Assembly: GCF_000153485.2 (NCBI RefSeq)
Contig: NC_018721.1
Coordinates: 248,001 to 312,000 of the forward strand
From: Psychroflexus torquis ATCC 700755
GTDB lineage: Bacteria; Bacteroidota; Bacteroidia; Flavobacteriales; Flavobacteriaceae
Direction: 5' to 3'
DNA length: 64,000 nucleotides
Part shown: piece by piece, positions 9,072 to 18,301 of the stretch
How the letters are laid out: the number at the start of each line of letters is the position of its first letter
Numbering within the stretch: position 1 is the stretch's first letter
The notes under the pieces: model-generated
Told to the model about the DNA's origin: nothing
Seen by the model: the letters and a program-made list of their open reading frames with translations, nothing else
The model's database searches: none
Made by a program: the position numbers and the translations under genes

Positions 9072-9380
9072 ATGTCTAAAATTTTTTGTCCTTTACACCT
9101 CACAATGCAGATCATCGGTACAAAGTGGAAACCGCTAGTATTATTTCACCTTTTAGACGGACCGCTTCGGTCTGGGATCCTGCAAAAAAAAATTCCTGAA
9201 ATTTCTATTAAAATGTTTACCCAGACGGTTCGCGAATTGGAAAGAGATGGGCTTATCCAAAGAACGGTCTATCCAGAAGTCCCCCCCAGAGTCGACTACA
9301 CCCTAACTCCAGAAGGACAATCACTAGACTCTATTTTAAAAAGCCTGGACACCTGGGGAAGAGAGCGATTTAGTTCATAG
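9072..9380 (+). CDS. HxlR family winged-helix transcriptional regulator
   Basis: At 102 residues it is the usual HxlR length. It begins SKIFCPLHLTMQIIGTKWKP, with Cys6 at the position where redox-sensing HxlR/HypR/YodB proteins carry their reactive cysteine. The winged-helix core with the motif TQTVRELERDGLIQR is followed by the wing (PPRVDYTLTPEG). It is divergent from the VOC gene and probably represses it and itself. The inducing signal is inferred from the family (quinones, aldehydes or hypochlorite), not shown here. Confidence 0.9.
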   Translation: MSKIFCPLHLTMQIIGTKWKPLVLFHLLDGPLRSGILQKKIPEISIKMFTQTVRELERDGLIQRTVYPEVPPRVDYTLTPEGQSLDSILKSLDTWGRERFSS

Positions 9381-9458
9381 GCATTAAAAATAGTAACTTG
9401 GATAATGCATTTGCATACCAGATGTGACACATTAATTTTTTGAACTAAACTTTTTTTT

Positions 9459-10658
9459 ATGAAATACGTACTCATTACATTCCTAGTATTTTTATATGGT
9501 CTAAAGTCCTATACGCAAACCACATTTAAACCTGGCTATTATATCACACCCCATCAAGACACCATACAAGGTTTGATTAAAGACTATGACTGGAGAGGAA
9601 ACCCAGATCAAATTAATTTTAAGGCTTCTAAAAATGGGGCTGAGAGAACTCTTTTGGCCAAAGACATTCTTCTCTTTGAAATTCTAGACTCATCAAGATA
9701 CGTTTCTGTTAACGTGGATATAGACACATCAGATGATAAGCTTACAGAACTTGATAACACTAGAACACCCAATTTTGTTAACCAACGCCTTTTCTTAAAA
9801 ACACTCTTAGCGAGTGAGGACGCTTCGCTTTATAATTACTCTGAGGGAAGTTATATCAAATACTTTTACAAGATGGATCAAGGCCCTATTCAGCAATTGA
9901 TCTATAAGAAATACCTAAACAAATTCAAAAAAGTTAGAGAAAATAATAATTTTCGCCAGCAGCTATTAAACGCCTTAAAGTGTGAAGAAGTTTCAGAATC
10001 CAAGCTGAAAAATCTAGAGTATAAAGAAAAAGAAATCACAGAATTGTTTAAGATATACAATTCTTGTAAGGTCGCTTCCTATATAACCTATGAGCGACCG
10101 AAGTCTGAACAGAGTTTTTTCCTCTCTATTCGTCCAGGAATTCAAATAGCCTCTCTATCCACAGACGGGCAAATTAGCTCACAAAACACTTCATTTGATT
10201 CGGAATTTAGTTTTAGGATAGGACTCGAAGCAGAGCTTATTTTACCTTTCAACAATCAAAAATGGTCTCTAATTTTAGAGCCTACCTATTATAACTATTC
10301 ATCTAGGAAAGACAAGGAGACCTTCCTAACCGATAGCTATAGAGAAGTCGATTACACCGCTATTGAAATTCCCTTTGGAGTGAGGTACTACCTGTTCTTT
10401 AGTTCAAATTTACAAGTTTTTTTCAATGCAGGATTTACCTATGCAATTGCTTTTGACTCTGAAATTGGAGGAACCACGGGACCTAGACTAGATATAGGAT
10501 CTGAATTCAATTTTTTTTTAGGACTTGGCTTAAGAGTCAAAGACCGTTATAGTTTTGAAATTCGTTATCAATCAAGTCGTGATTTTTTGGGTGACTATTT
10601 TATAAGAACCTCAAATTATTCTTCAATTTCATTTGTGCTGGGATATCGTTTTTTATAG
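9459..10658 (+). CDS. Outer-membrane beta-barrel protein with N-terminal periplasmic region
   Basis: The 399-residue protein has a signal peptide of about 20 residues ending SYTQ. A charged, helix-prone soluble part follows (about 21-210), then alternating aromatic strands from about 225 ending in [10 protein letters not shown] with a terminal aromatic-rich strand. This layout matches the porin-like OMP_b-brl families common in Flavobacteriia. Function is unknown; it could be a surface receptor or structural protein. It stands alone between the HxlR gene and an oppositely oriented beta-barrel gene. Confidence 0.75.
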   Translation: MKYVLITFLVFLYGLKSYTQTTFKPGYYITPHQDTIQGLIKDYDWRGNPDQINFKASKNGAERTLLAKDILLFEILDSSRYVSVNVDIDTSDDKLTELDNTRTPNFVNQRLFLKTLLASEDASLYNYSEGSYIKYFYKMDQGPIQQLIYKKYLNKFKKVRENNNFRQQLLNALKCEEVSESKLKNLEYKEKEITELFKIYNSCKVASYITYERPKSEQSFFLSIRPGIQIASLSTDGQISSQNTSFDSEFSFRIGLEAELILPFNNQKWSLILEPTYYNYSSRKDKETFLTDSYREVDYTAIEIPFGVRYYLFFSSNLQVFFNAGFTYAIAFDSEIGGTTGPRLDIGSEFNFFLGLGLRVKDRYSFEIRYQSSRDFLGDYFIRTSNYSSISFVLGYRFL

Positions 10659-10739
10659 ATGCATTTCCTTTTAAAATATCACAAAAAGTCCTGTGCATAA
10701 AAAGTGTTATTTGCCTTTAAGCCTGAAAAGCCATAAAAT

Positions 10740-11411
10740 TTAATCCAATTGATACTGAACACCAAACACCGGAAATTTGGCAAAGTTTCGAAGTGGATTA
10801 CTAAACCCAAAATCACTCCTATCTTCAAAATTGGGGTCACTGGAATAAAAATAAACCAGATCTCTAAAGGTGAAAGATAACCACCAGTTTTCGAGTAATT
10901 TTAAAGTAAGTCCGATGTCGTTATAAGCATTTATATACCCGTTTGACTCAAAGCGATTGGATTCTAAGAAGTTTTGATTTGCTCCGACTTGAGTAAAAAC
11001 AGATATCATAGGTGTGATTTCAAGATAGTACCGAAAATAAGTTCCAAACTGATAATTATTTAAATTAACCTGTTGGTTGCTTTCTTTTATTTCATAATCT
11101 AAATATCCAACACCTACATTGAAACCCACAAAAAAATTCCTTGCCAAACTGTAGTTGATATTGAATAGCATTTGAAGTTTTATAGCATCTTCGAAAGTAG
11201 GCTCCTGTTCTAAACTCAAAGAATTGTCTACTATCGCCAAATCACTCCACAGATAAGAGAGCCCAATTTGAGATTCTACATACCACTGCTTCGCCTCAAA
11301 CCCCTTGGTACTTTGAGCATTGGAAAAGTTAGTGAATACTAGGAAAAGACATAAAACCCATCCATAACAATTTAGGTTTAAAATAAGTTTACGATTCTTA
11401 TTACAATTCAA
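10740..11411 (-). CDS. Small outer-membrane beta-barrel protein
   Basis: The 223-residue protein has a long signal peptide (hydrophobic core WVLCLFLVF, cleavage near FSNAQ). Alternating strands follow, such as WYVESQIGLSYLW, FFVGFNVGVGYLDY, YQFGTYFRYYLEI, WWLSFTFRDLVYFY and FPVFGVQYQLD. The eight-strand size fits OmpX/OmpW-like small barrels. No specific family motif is recognised. It converges with the preceding barrel gene, with about 80 bp between the stops. Confidence 0.7.
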   Translation of the reverse strand: MNCNKNRKLILNLNCYGWVLCLFLVFTNFSNAQSTKGFEAKQWYVESQIGLSYLWSDLAIVDNSLSLEQEPTFEDAIKLQMLFNINYSLARNFFVGFNVGVGYLDYEIKESNQQVNLNNYQFGTYFRYYLEITPMISVFTQVGANQNFLESNRFESNGYINAYNDIGLTLKLLENWWLSFTFRDLVYFYSSDPNFEDRSDFGFSNPLRNFAKFPVFGVQYQLD

Positions 11412-11750
11412 AGGCTATGTTTCTAATATTTATCTAGAGTTTTACTAATTTACGAAAAAGTTATAAATATGACTTCCATTTTATAATGAGTAGATCTTTT
11501 TCCCTTCAAGTAGAAAGAAAAACATGTTACATCGATCTAAGGCCCTTTTATTTAAAATCCGTCAAAAACCAACACCAAACTACTAAGACTTAGAAATATC
11601 AGGAGGGGTTATTATTTATGATGTAAACTAAAATTTTCATTAAAAAAATACCTTTCACAACTGGAAATGAGAAATAATTATTTTAAAAAATTTTCTGTCC
11701 TGTAATAGTATACAAATCATAGCAAGATTAAACTAGAGACCATAAGTCTA

Positions 11751-12415
11751 TTAGCCAGCTGCTTGACCATCCACTCTAGATTCTGAAGTGCCTAAATACA
11801 CTCCGTTTTTATAATCGCTCATAATGCCTTTGTTCCTTCCAAAAAAGCTATTCCCCACTTCAACTTGGTGTCCTTTTGCTCTAAGTTGGCGCACAACTAA
11901 GTAAGGAATTCCAGACTCTAAGTTCACTTGATCAGTGGTGCTCAATGTGTCCGTGAGTTTCCCTGTAGGTTCCGATGATCCTGAATGATCCCATCGCGCA
12001 GCATCACCAGCCTCTTGTACATTCATTCCAAAATCAATGATATTGATTAAAATACTTAAATGTCCTATGGGTTGATAAGCCCCTTGCATGTTTCCATAAC
12101 TGAAAAATGGCTTGTCATCCTTCATAACAAACCCTTGTATAATCGTGTAAAAAGGATGCTTTCCTGAGACATATACATTAGGGTGCTTGAAGTCGGTAGA
12201 AAACAATTCACCTCGATTTTAAAGCTAAATCTAAGCCCAGGCACTACAAAATCAGTTCCATTCCTCTAAAATTACTTTGTATTAAAGGCAGCATATTGCC
12301 TTCACTATCAGCAGTGGTCGATTATTCTGTGTCTCCATTTTCAATGACCTCAACACCAATGCTAACCTCTTTTATCGCGTGTTATCTATAAAATTTTCTG
12401 CGAACTCCTAGCAGA
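11751..12415 (-). pseudogene. Partial duplicate of gamma-glutamyltransferase (C-terminal part)
   Basis: The open piece at 11751-12206 is about 80% or more identical by eye to the last 150 residues of the intact ggt at 13782-15518 (for example GDAARWDHSGSSEPTGKLTD in both). Decayed homology continues to about 12415, with frameshifts and with the region coding for the nucleophilic Thr destroyed. The roughly 70 bp 3' of both stop codons also match (11692-11760 and 13730-13790), so a segment of about 720 bp was duplicated. The unknown secreted protein gene lies between the two copies. Non-functional. Confidence 0.88.
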
Positions 12416-12896
12416 AAGACCCCACTCTTCCTCTTTATCAAGTTTGAAATAAATCGACTTTAATTTTCTTTTGTTGATTATTGACCTAAATATTTATGCC
12501 ATTTACAAGTTTATTCTTACCGCAACATTTATCATTGGTTCATCAAACTGCTTAAATGAAACTAAAAACGGTTCATTTTAGGCTGTAATTGACCTCAATA
12601 TTCGATTTCTGAAATTAATAATTCTAAATGTCATGTTTGACATCGCGATGCTGAGAATGAGAAATTTAGTAACATATATAAGTATCTGGATTTTCAGATG
12701 GAAGGACCTACCTTTTCCTCCCGCATTACTTGATTTTGCTTATTTCTAGAATGCTTCTTACTGGCCAAGATGGCGGTTGATCGTTAAGGGCTTATGATGG
12801 CATAGGAATAATAAATAACGTTCATGGTTTAACGAATTTTTAAGGAATTACACCATGCTCTATTTCCTTTTTTTCAATATATTATCTTAGAAAACA
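12416..12896. other. Gene-poor stretch
   Basis: About 480 bp between the ggt fragment and the secreted protein gene. It has no credible open frame and no shared repeat. It may contain the promoter of the gene starting at 12897. Confidence 0.5.
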
Positions 12897-13658
12897 ATGA
12901 TCAAAAAAGTTTCCATTTTTAGCTTGATAATTAGCATTTTTATGTCATTTCCTTCAGTTTTTGCTCAGACTACTTCAATAACCGTTCGCGCTAAAGCGAA
13001 AGATGCCAAATTTATAGGCACTTCTATTGGCGGTGCACAAATTATCATAAAGAACGCCAGTACCGGGGAAATTTTGGCCGAAGGAATCACATCTGGAAGC
13101 ACTGGTGATACCGAAAAAATCATGAAAACCCCGCTTAAACGTGGTGAGTCAATGACAGATGATAAAACAGCCGGCTTTACTGCCAATTTAGACCTAAAAG
13201 AACCCGTTTTTGTAACCGTTGAAGCCTATGCACCAGTGCTCAAAAAACAGGCCGCAGTGCTTAGTTCTACCCAATTATGGCTCATTCCGGGTAAGAATAT
13301 AGAAGGCGAAGGTCTTGTTCTGGATATTCCAGGTTTTGTGGTCGATATTCTGAGTCCACAGACGCATGAAGGCATTTACGCCGGCGGTGAACTAGTGCTT
13401 AAAGCAAATGTGGTCATGATGTGCGGCTGCCCCACTTCCCCAGACGGAATCTGGGATGCCAATCACTACGAGGTAAAAGCATTGATCCAGAGCGATACCG
13501 GAAACAGAACAGAAGTTGAACTTAAATTTGCAGATAAACAGAGCACTTTTTCCGCAACTACCTCCTTAGAAGAAGGGATTTATCACATCAGTATCTATGC
13601 CTATGATCCCAAAACTGGCAACACAGGGCTTGATCAGACTTCAGTGATCATTAAATAA
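12897..13658 (+). CDS. Secreted protein of unknown function with a Cys-Gly-Cys motif
   Basis: The 253-residue protein has a signal peptide (hydrophobic core IFSLIISIFMSF, cleavage after VFAQ). It is predicted to be mostly beta. Residues about 24-150 resemble an Ig-like or carboxypeptidase-regulatory fold (repeated TGE, VFVTVEAYAPVL). The second half carries VVMMCGCPTSPDGIWDANH, a Met- and Cys-rich stretch that could bind metal, followed by another beta domain ending TSVIIK. The family is not recognised. The gene is richer in G+C than its surroundings and sits between the intact and the partial ggt copies. Confidence 0.75.
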   Translation: MIKKVSIFSLIISIFMSFPSVFAQTTSITVRAKAKDAKFIGTSIGGAQIIIKNASTGEILAEGITSGSTGDTEKIMKTPLKRGESMTDDKTAGFTANLDLKEPVFVTVEAYAPVLKKQAAVLSSTQLWLIPGKNIEGEGLVLDIPGFVVDILSPQTHEGIYAGGELVLKANVVMMCGCPTSPDGIWDANHYEVKALIQSDTGNRTEVELKFADKQSTFSATTSLEEGIYHISIYAYDPKTGNTGLDQTSVIIK

Positions 13659-13781
13659 AATAATCTTGAAATAAGCTTTTGTAAGGAATCCTCAAAAAAC
13701 GGAATCTATTTTTTGATTTCGCTTTCTTCTGTCCTGCAATAGTATACAAATCGTAGCAAGATTAAACTAGAGACCATAAGT

Positions 13782-15518
13782 CTAGTAACCAGCTGCTTGG
13801 CCATCCACTCTAGATTCTGAAGCACCTAAATACACTCCGTTTTCATAATCGCGCATAATACCTTGGTACCTTCCAAAGAAGCTATTTCCCACTTCTACTT
13901 TGTGTCCTTTTGCCCTAAGTTGACGCACAACTTCGTAAGGAATTCCAGACTCTAAGTTCACTTGACCAGTGGTACTCAATTTGTCCGTGAGTTTCCCTGT
14001 AGGTTCCGATGATCCTGAATGATCCCATCGTGCTGCATCACCGGCCTCTTGTACATTCATTTCAAAATCAATGATATTGGTTAATATACTGATATGTCCT
14101 ATGGGTTGATAAGCCCCTCCCATGTTTCCATAGCTAAAAAACGGCTTGCCATCTTTCATCACAAACCCTGGTATAATCGTGTGAAAAGGACGCTTTCCCA
14201 GGGCATATACATTAGGGTGCTTGGAGTCGGTAGAAAACAATTCACCACGGTTTTGAAAGCTAAATCCAAGCCCAGGTACTACAAAACCAGTTCCCATCCC
14301 TCTAAAATTACTTTGTATTAAAGACACCATATTGCCTTCACTATCAGCAGTGGTCAAATACACAGTGTCTCCATTTTCAATGACCTCAACACCAGTGCTA
14401 ACATCTTTCATTGCGGTTTCACCAATCAGCTTTCTACGTTCAGCGGCATATTCTTTTGAGAGCAAAACATCATAAGGCACCTCTTGGAAATCAGGATCTG
14501 CGTAATGCTTGGCTCTGTCTTCGTAAACCAGCTTTTTGGTTTCTATAAAAGCATGTAAGGTTTCTACTGTACCATACCCCATAGACTTCAAATCATAGCC
14601 TTCCAAAATATTCAGCATTTGTAAAACGGCTGTTCCTTGGACATTCCCCCCAACTTGATAAACGTCATAACCTCTGTAGTTGGTTGTAACAGGTTCCACC
14701 CATTCAGAACGGTGATTTTCAAAATCTGTATAGCGTAGATAGCCCTTATTTTTTACCATCCATTTATCTATCTTTATTGCGATCTCGCCATTATAAAAAG
14801 CATCTCTTCCCTTTTTCGCCAACACTCTTAGCGTGCTTCCAAGATCGGGATTCTTAAAGATTTCACCTTTGTGAGGGCCACGACCGTCAATAGTGAATGT
14901 GCTTTCAAAAGCTCCTGGCTGAGTTTTTAAAAAGGGGACACTACGCCTCCATCCAGCAGAAATAGCTTCTGTTACAGGAAATCCATTTTCAGCATAGTGA
15001 ATTGGAGATTTGAGAATTTCTTCCATCGGTAGAGAGCCAAATTTTTTATGCAACTCAAACCAACCATCTACAGCGCCTGGCACAGAGATAGAAAGTAAAT
15101 GATAAGGAGGAATACTTTCCTCGTCGATTTCATCTAATTCTTTTAGTAGATCGTCATAAGACAAGCCCAAAGGTGAACGCCCACTGGCATTTAAAGCATA
15201 GAGCTTTTGAGTTTTCTCATGCCAGACAATAGCAAATAAATCACCTCCAATGCCGTTCCCTGTCGGTTCCATAAGGCCTGTAGCGGCATTTGCAGCTATC
15301 GCCGCATCTATAGCGTTGCCACCTTGCTTTAAAATATCCAATCCAATTTGAGTGGCTAAAGGATGACTTGTCGCTACCATCCCATTTTGTCCTATAACTT
15401 CAGATCTTGACGCAAAATTAAGCCCATCAGCTTCCCTATCGCCTTGAGCATAAGTATGGTAAGTTATTAGGATCAGTAGAGTTGTTAATAGACTTAGGGG
15501 TTTGAGATATGGATTCAT
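13782..15518 (-). CDS. ggt: Gamma-glutamyltransferase / gamma-glutamyl hydrolase
   Basis: The 578-residue N-terminal-nucleophile enzyme of the periplasm cleaves the gamma-glutamyl bond of glutathione and related peptides. The chosen ATG gives a proper signal peptide (MNPYLKPLS...YAQ). The frame is open 19 codons further upstream, but that extension is not signal-like. The large subunit contains GGNAIDAAIAANAATG. Autoprocessing is expected at G-D-T-V-Y-L, with the nucleophile Thr at 14364-14366, residue 385. The small subunit has GMGTGFVVPGLGFSFQNRGE and a C-terminal ARWDHSGS region. It may belong to the GGT-like/acylase branch, since the TTH motif reads TVY. Its 3' part is duplicated at 11.7 kb. 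Confidence 0.93.
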   Translation of the reverse strand: MNPYLKPLSLLTTLLILITYHTYAQGDREADGLNFASRSEVIGQNGMVATSHPLATQIGLDILKQGGNAIDAAIAANAATGLMEPTGNGIGGDLFAIVWHEKTQKLYALNASGRSPLGLSYDDLLKELDEIDEESIPPYHLLSISVPGAVDGWFELHKKFGSLPMEEILKSPIHYAENGFPVTEAISAGWRRSVPFLKTQPGAFESTFTIDGRGPHKGEIFKNPDLGSTLRVLAKKGRDAFYNGEIAIKIDKWMVKNKGYLRYTDFENHRSEWVEPVTTNYRGYDVYQVGGNVQGTAVLQMLNILEGYDLKSMGYGTVETLHAFIETKKLVYEDRAKHYADPDFQEVPYDVLLSKEYAAERRKLIGETAMKDVSTGVEVIENGDTVYLTTADSEGNMVSLIQSNFRGMGTGFVVPGLGFSFQNRGELFSTDSKHPNVYALGKRPFHTIIPGFVMKDGKPFFSYGNMGGAYQPIGHISILTNIIDFEMNVQEAGDAARWDHSGSSEPTGKLTDKLSTTGQVNLESGIPYEVVRQLRAKGHKVEVGNSFFGRYQGIMRDYENGVYLGASESRVDGQAAGY

Positions 15519-15690
15519 AAGATTAATTTTTTTAAATATAAAGCAATAAATTTTTAACGTAAATCTAATTGTCAATTTATAAATTCTAGAGCTGATACCT
15601 TTTTTCTATTTTTATCACTAGCGTCCGAAAGTTTTTAGAAAGAAGTAAAAAACATGTCTCTACCCCAATGTTTACATTAAAAAGCTCACT

Positions 15691-16966
15691 TTACCCAGAA
15701 AATAAGTCCCTCTCTAACACTAATACTTTTTGTGGTGAAATCGTCACTTTACGAACACCTTCTCTGACTTCATTGCACACATAGTCTAGTGATAGGTAGT
15801 GATACAAGCAAAATCTCACTTTTTCTGTCAAATTAGAAAAAGCAACTGCTTTTTTGGAAATAGTTCGTTTTATAAGCTCTAAAAGTAGATAATTTATCAG
15901 CGCTACATATATTTGTGATTTTACTGCATTTTCACTGGTTCCCCAGAATGTTTTTACTTGTAGATTTTGCTTTAAAGCTTTAAAGAACAATTCAATATCC
16001 CAACGTTTCTTATACAATGCTGCAATGGTATTGTATTCCCAATCAAGTTGGTTGGTAATAATGGCAATTACTTTGTTTTCATCTTCTTTATAAACATGTA
16101 CCAATCTTAGTTTATGCTCTGAAATACCCGTTTCTATCGCCCTATCTGAGGTAAGTTGTATTATTTCATCTTTAAGAATATGTTGGTCAACATCATCAGC
16201 AAGCTCTAGCTCTTCTATCGTTTCATACAAAGTGTTGGACTTAATTCTAGTAACAAATACATTTTCTGCTTTTATTCTATTGAGCATTAATTCAAAATCG
16301 AAATAAGCTCTGTCTTCAACTATAATCGTGTCTTTAGTGAAAATTAGTTGCTTTAATCCATATCTGTCATGAACCTTTGCTTCTGTTATATTTACTACAT
16401 CGGGTATCATTAAATTATAATCCCAACTAGTGTGCAATTTAATACCTCCTTTAGCTGTCCGTCCCGATAGCGATCGGGACTGCCCAATCAAACATAGCCA
16501 AACACAGTGAAATCGTTGAGCTATCTATTAGTTTAACTACCTTGCCCTTAATCTCTTCTATAATATGGGTGTTGTGATGCTGTTTTAGCACCGATTTATA
16601 GTGACTTAATAAACGATAATACAAGCTCTCAAACACCTGCCAGTCACGCTTTTTATTGCCATCGCTCATTGTAGAACGAGCAGGGCTTTGGCTTAAACCT
16701 AAGTCGTTTATAAAAATCTCGCTAACTCCAATACCTGCTGATATATCATTGAGGCTCTTGCACTTATTAAGCTGTCCGAAAGTTAAAGCAACAAACTGGT
16801 CGTAAGTTCTATATTTATGAACACCTTTATCTGTTTTGTAGGTATTGGTGCAACTTCTAAATAACCAATGGGGTACTAAATCTAAAATTTGTCGAATGAC
16901 TAGTTTATTGTTATTTTTGTTTCGCCTGAAGAGTCCCATATTTGAAAAGTTTTTGGTAGAACTCAA
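15691..16966 (-). pseudogene. IS4-family transposase, split by a short palindrome
   Basis: The N-terminal part (16966 down to about 16480) has the IS4 N-terminal domain and LIDSSTISLCLAMFDWA with the first catalytic Asp. The C-terminal part resumes RTAKGGIKLHTSWD in another frame and contains the second Asp (VEDRAYFDF) and the Y-(2)-R-x3-D-x6-K element (YKKRWDIELFFKALKQ). At the break the sequence GTCCCGATAGCGATCGGGAC (16461-16480) stands where relatives have only about 7 bases (codons for KF). This shifts the frame and inactivates the enzyme. Confidence 0.88.
16461..16480. repeat. 20-bp REP-like palindrome in the IS4 transposase
   Basis: GTCCCGAT and ATCGGGAC form a perfect 8-bp stem with an AGCG loop. 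It is much richer in G+C than the surrounding transposase and causes the frameshift there. Confidence 0.7.
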
Positions 16967-17202
16967 AAATACGTGATTCTGAGGGCTTTTTAAAATCCCG
17001 ACTTTCGGATGCTAGTGTATTTTTATGTTAGATTATCTTTGGAGTAAAAATGAAATAAATTGAATGAAAAATTTAGTTTAGAAGATTCCTTCATTTTTTT
17101 AATGTTAAACATTAGGCTTACTTTGTAAAAAATTAAAACACGCTAAAATCAATCTTTCTTATATGTATTCCACGATGCTTATTCTCCTAACTATTCATTT
17201 TA

Positions 17203-17386
17203 TACCAAATTAGACCTATAATGACGCAATAAATCGTTTCTTTTTAGCCTGCTTTTCATCAAAAATAATTACCGTAGCTAAGGCTATGCTAGTTATTTTT
17301 GATTTCAATCAATCAAAAAACTTGTGCTGAGCTACGTCGTAGTATAATTCAATTTATTCATACGGCATTATAAATATAATTTGGTA
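17203..17386. repeat. MITE-like element, copy 5 (184 bp)
   Basis: It begins TACCAAATTAGACC and ends AATTTGGTA, with TTA at 17200-17202 and 17387-17389. It is nearly the inverse of copy 2 with the same length. It abuts the start of the binding-protein reading frame. Confidence 0.88.
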
Positions 17387-17390
17387 TTAA

Positions 17391-18233
17391 AACTCTCTAG
17401 TTCTGATAAAACACACTCACTCTAAAATAGATATCTTAACTGTTGATTTCTGGAATGGCAACCGGTCAGAGATTAGACAAGATTATGAAAGGGAAGTTCT
17501 AGAAGCTGTTCTTGAGGCTACAACTTTAGAATTTGGACCTTGGGAAATTTCAGAAAGTCGAGCTGACTATCCCGGAAAAGAGGAATCGCTTGCTTTTAGT
17601 AAAAAAAATCATGATCTCCTAGTCACTATTGCCGGTAACCAGAAGTTTAAGCCTGAAGATATCCTTATGATTTCTAAACCCCTTGCTAGAAATTTATTGG
17701 GGTATCGCATTCTTATAATTAAAGACAAGGATACCTTTAAGTTTAAAGAGGCAAATTCAAAAGACATAAAACAGCTAACGCTAGGTATTCCAGAAACATG
17801 GAGCGATGCCGATATTTTTAGAACTAACGAATTTAAAGTAAGTGAAAAAGGGAGTTTTGATGACGTTTTTAATAGGCTAGTATCTGGAGAATTTGACTAC
17901 ACTACTTTTGGTGCAAATGAAGTGGAAAGCATTTTTAAAAACAGAGCTTCTCAACACGCTGACTTAAGCATAGAAAATAGCCTGATGTTTTTTTATCCGT
18001 TCCCTTTGGTGTTTTATATCAATCCCGAACAACCGCAATTAGCCGTGCGTGTTGAAAAAGGTCTAGAAAATATAGAAAATAATGGAGTCTTAAGTGGTAT
18101 TTTTGATTCTTATTACAAGCTTTTAATTGAGGATTTGAATTTAAAACACAGAAAAATAATATCCCTAAATAATCCATTAATTCCCGATGAGTTTGCTGAT
18201 TTGAAGCCAGATTTAAAATCATTAAGTCTTTAG
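17391..18233 (+). pseudogene. Substrate-binding (solute-binding family 3-like) protein lacking its 5' end
   Basis: An open frame runs from just after the MITE to the TAG at 18231-18233, but the first ATG is only at 17667. Upstream of it the protein already reads KIDILTVDFWNGNRSE, which looks like the start of a mature periplasmic-binding-protein lobe. The rest (ESLAFSKKNHDLLVTIAG, then the GIPETWSD second-lobe entry) fits a two-lobe ligand-binding fold. A signal-peptide-like MYSTMLILLTIHF lies on the far side of the MITE, but in a different frame and with a stop in between. The gene seems to have lost its export signal. The MITE insertion and an earlier or later frameshift are both plausible causes. 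The ligand is unknown. Confidence 0.6.
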
Positions 18234-18301
18234 TGGGTATATCTAATTTACTTTAGATAAAAAACTTTGCTACTGATAAAATCTAAAGTTTATAAAACCT
18301 T

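Larger units (their letters stand above)
15607..17026 (-). mobile_element. IS4-family insertion sequence with exact ends and 9-bp target duplication
   Basis: The element proper runs 15616-17017 (1402 bp). The left end begins CACTAGCGTCCGAAAG and the right end is the inverse of CACTAGCATCCGAAAG (one mismatch in 16). TATTTTTAT is present at both 15607-15615 and 17018-17026, giving a perfect 9-bp duplication, which suits IS4. It carries a single transposase gene on the minus strand, now frameshifted. Confidence 0.9.
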
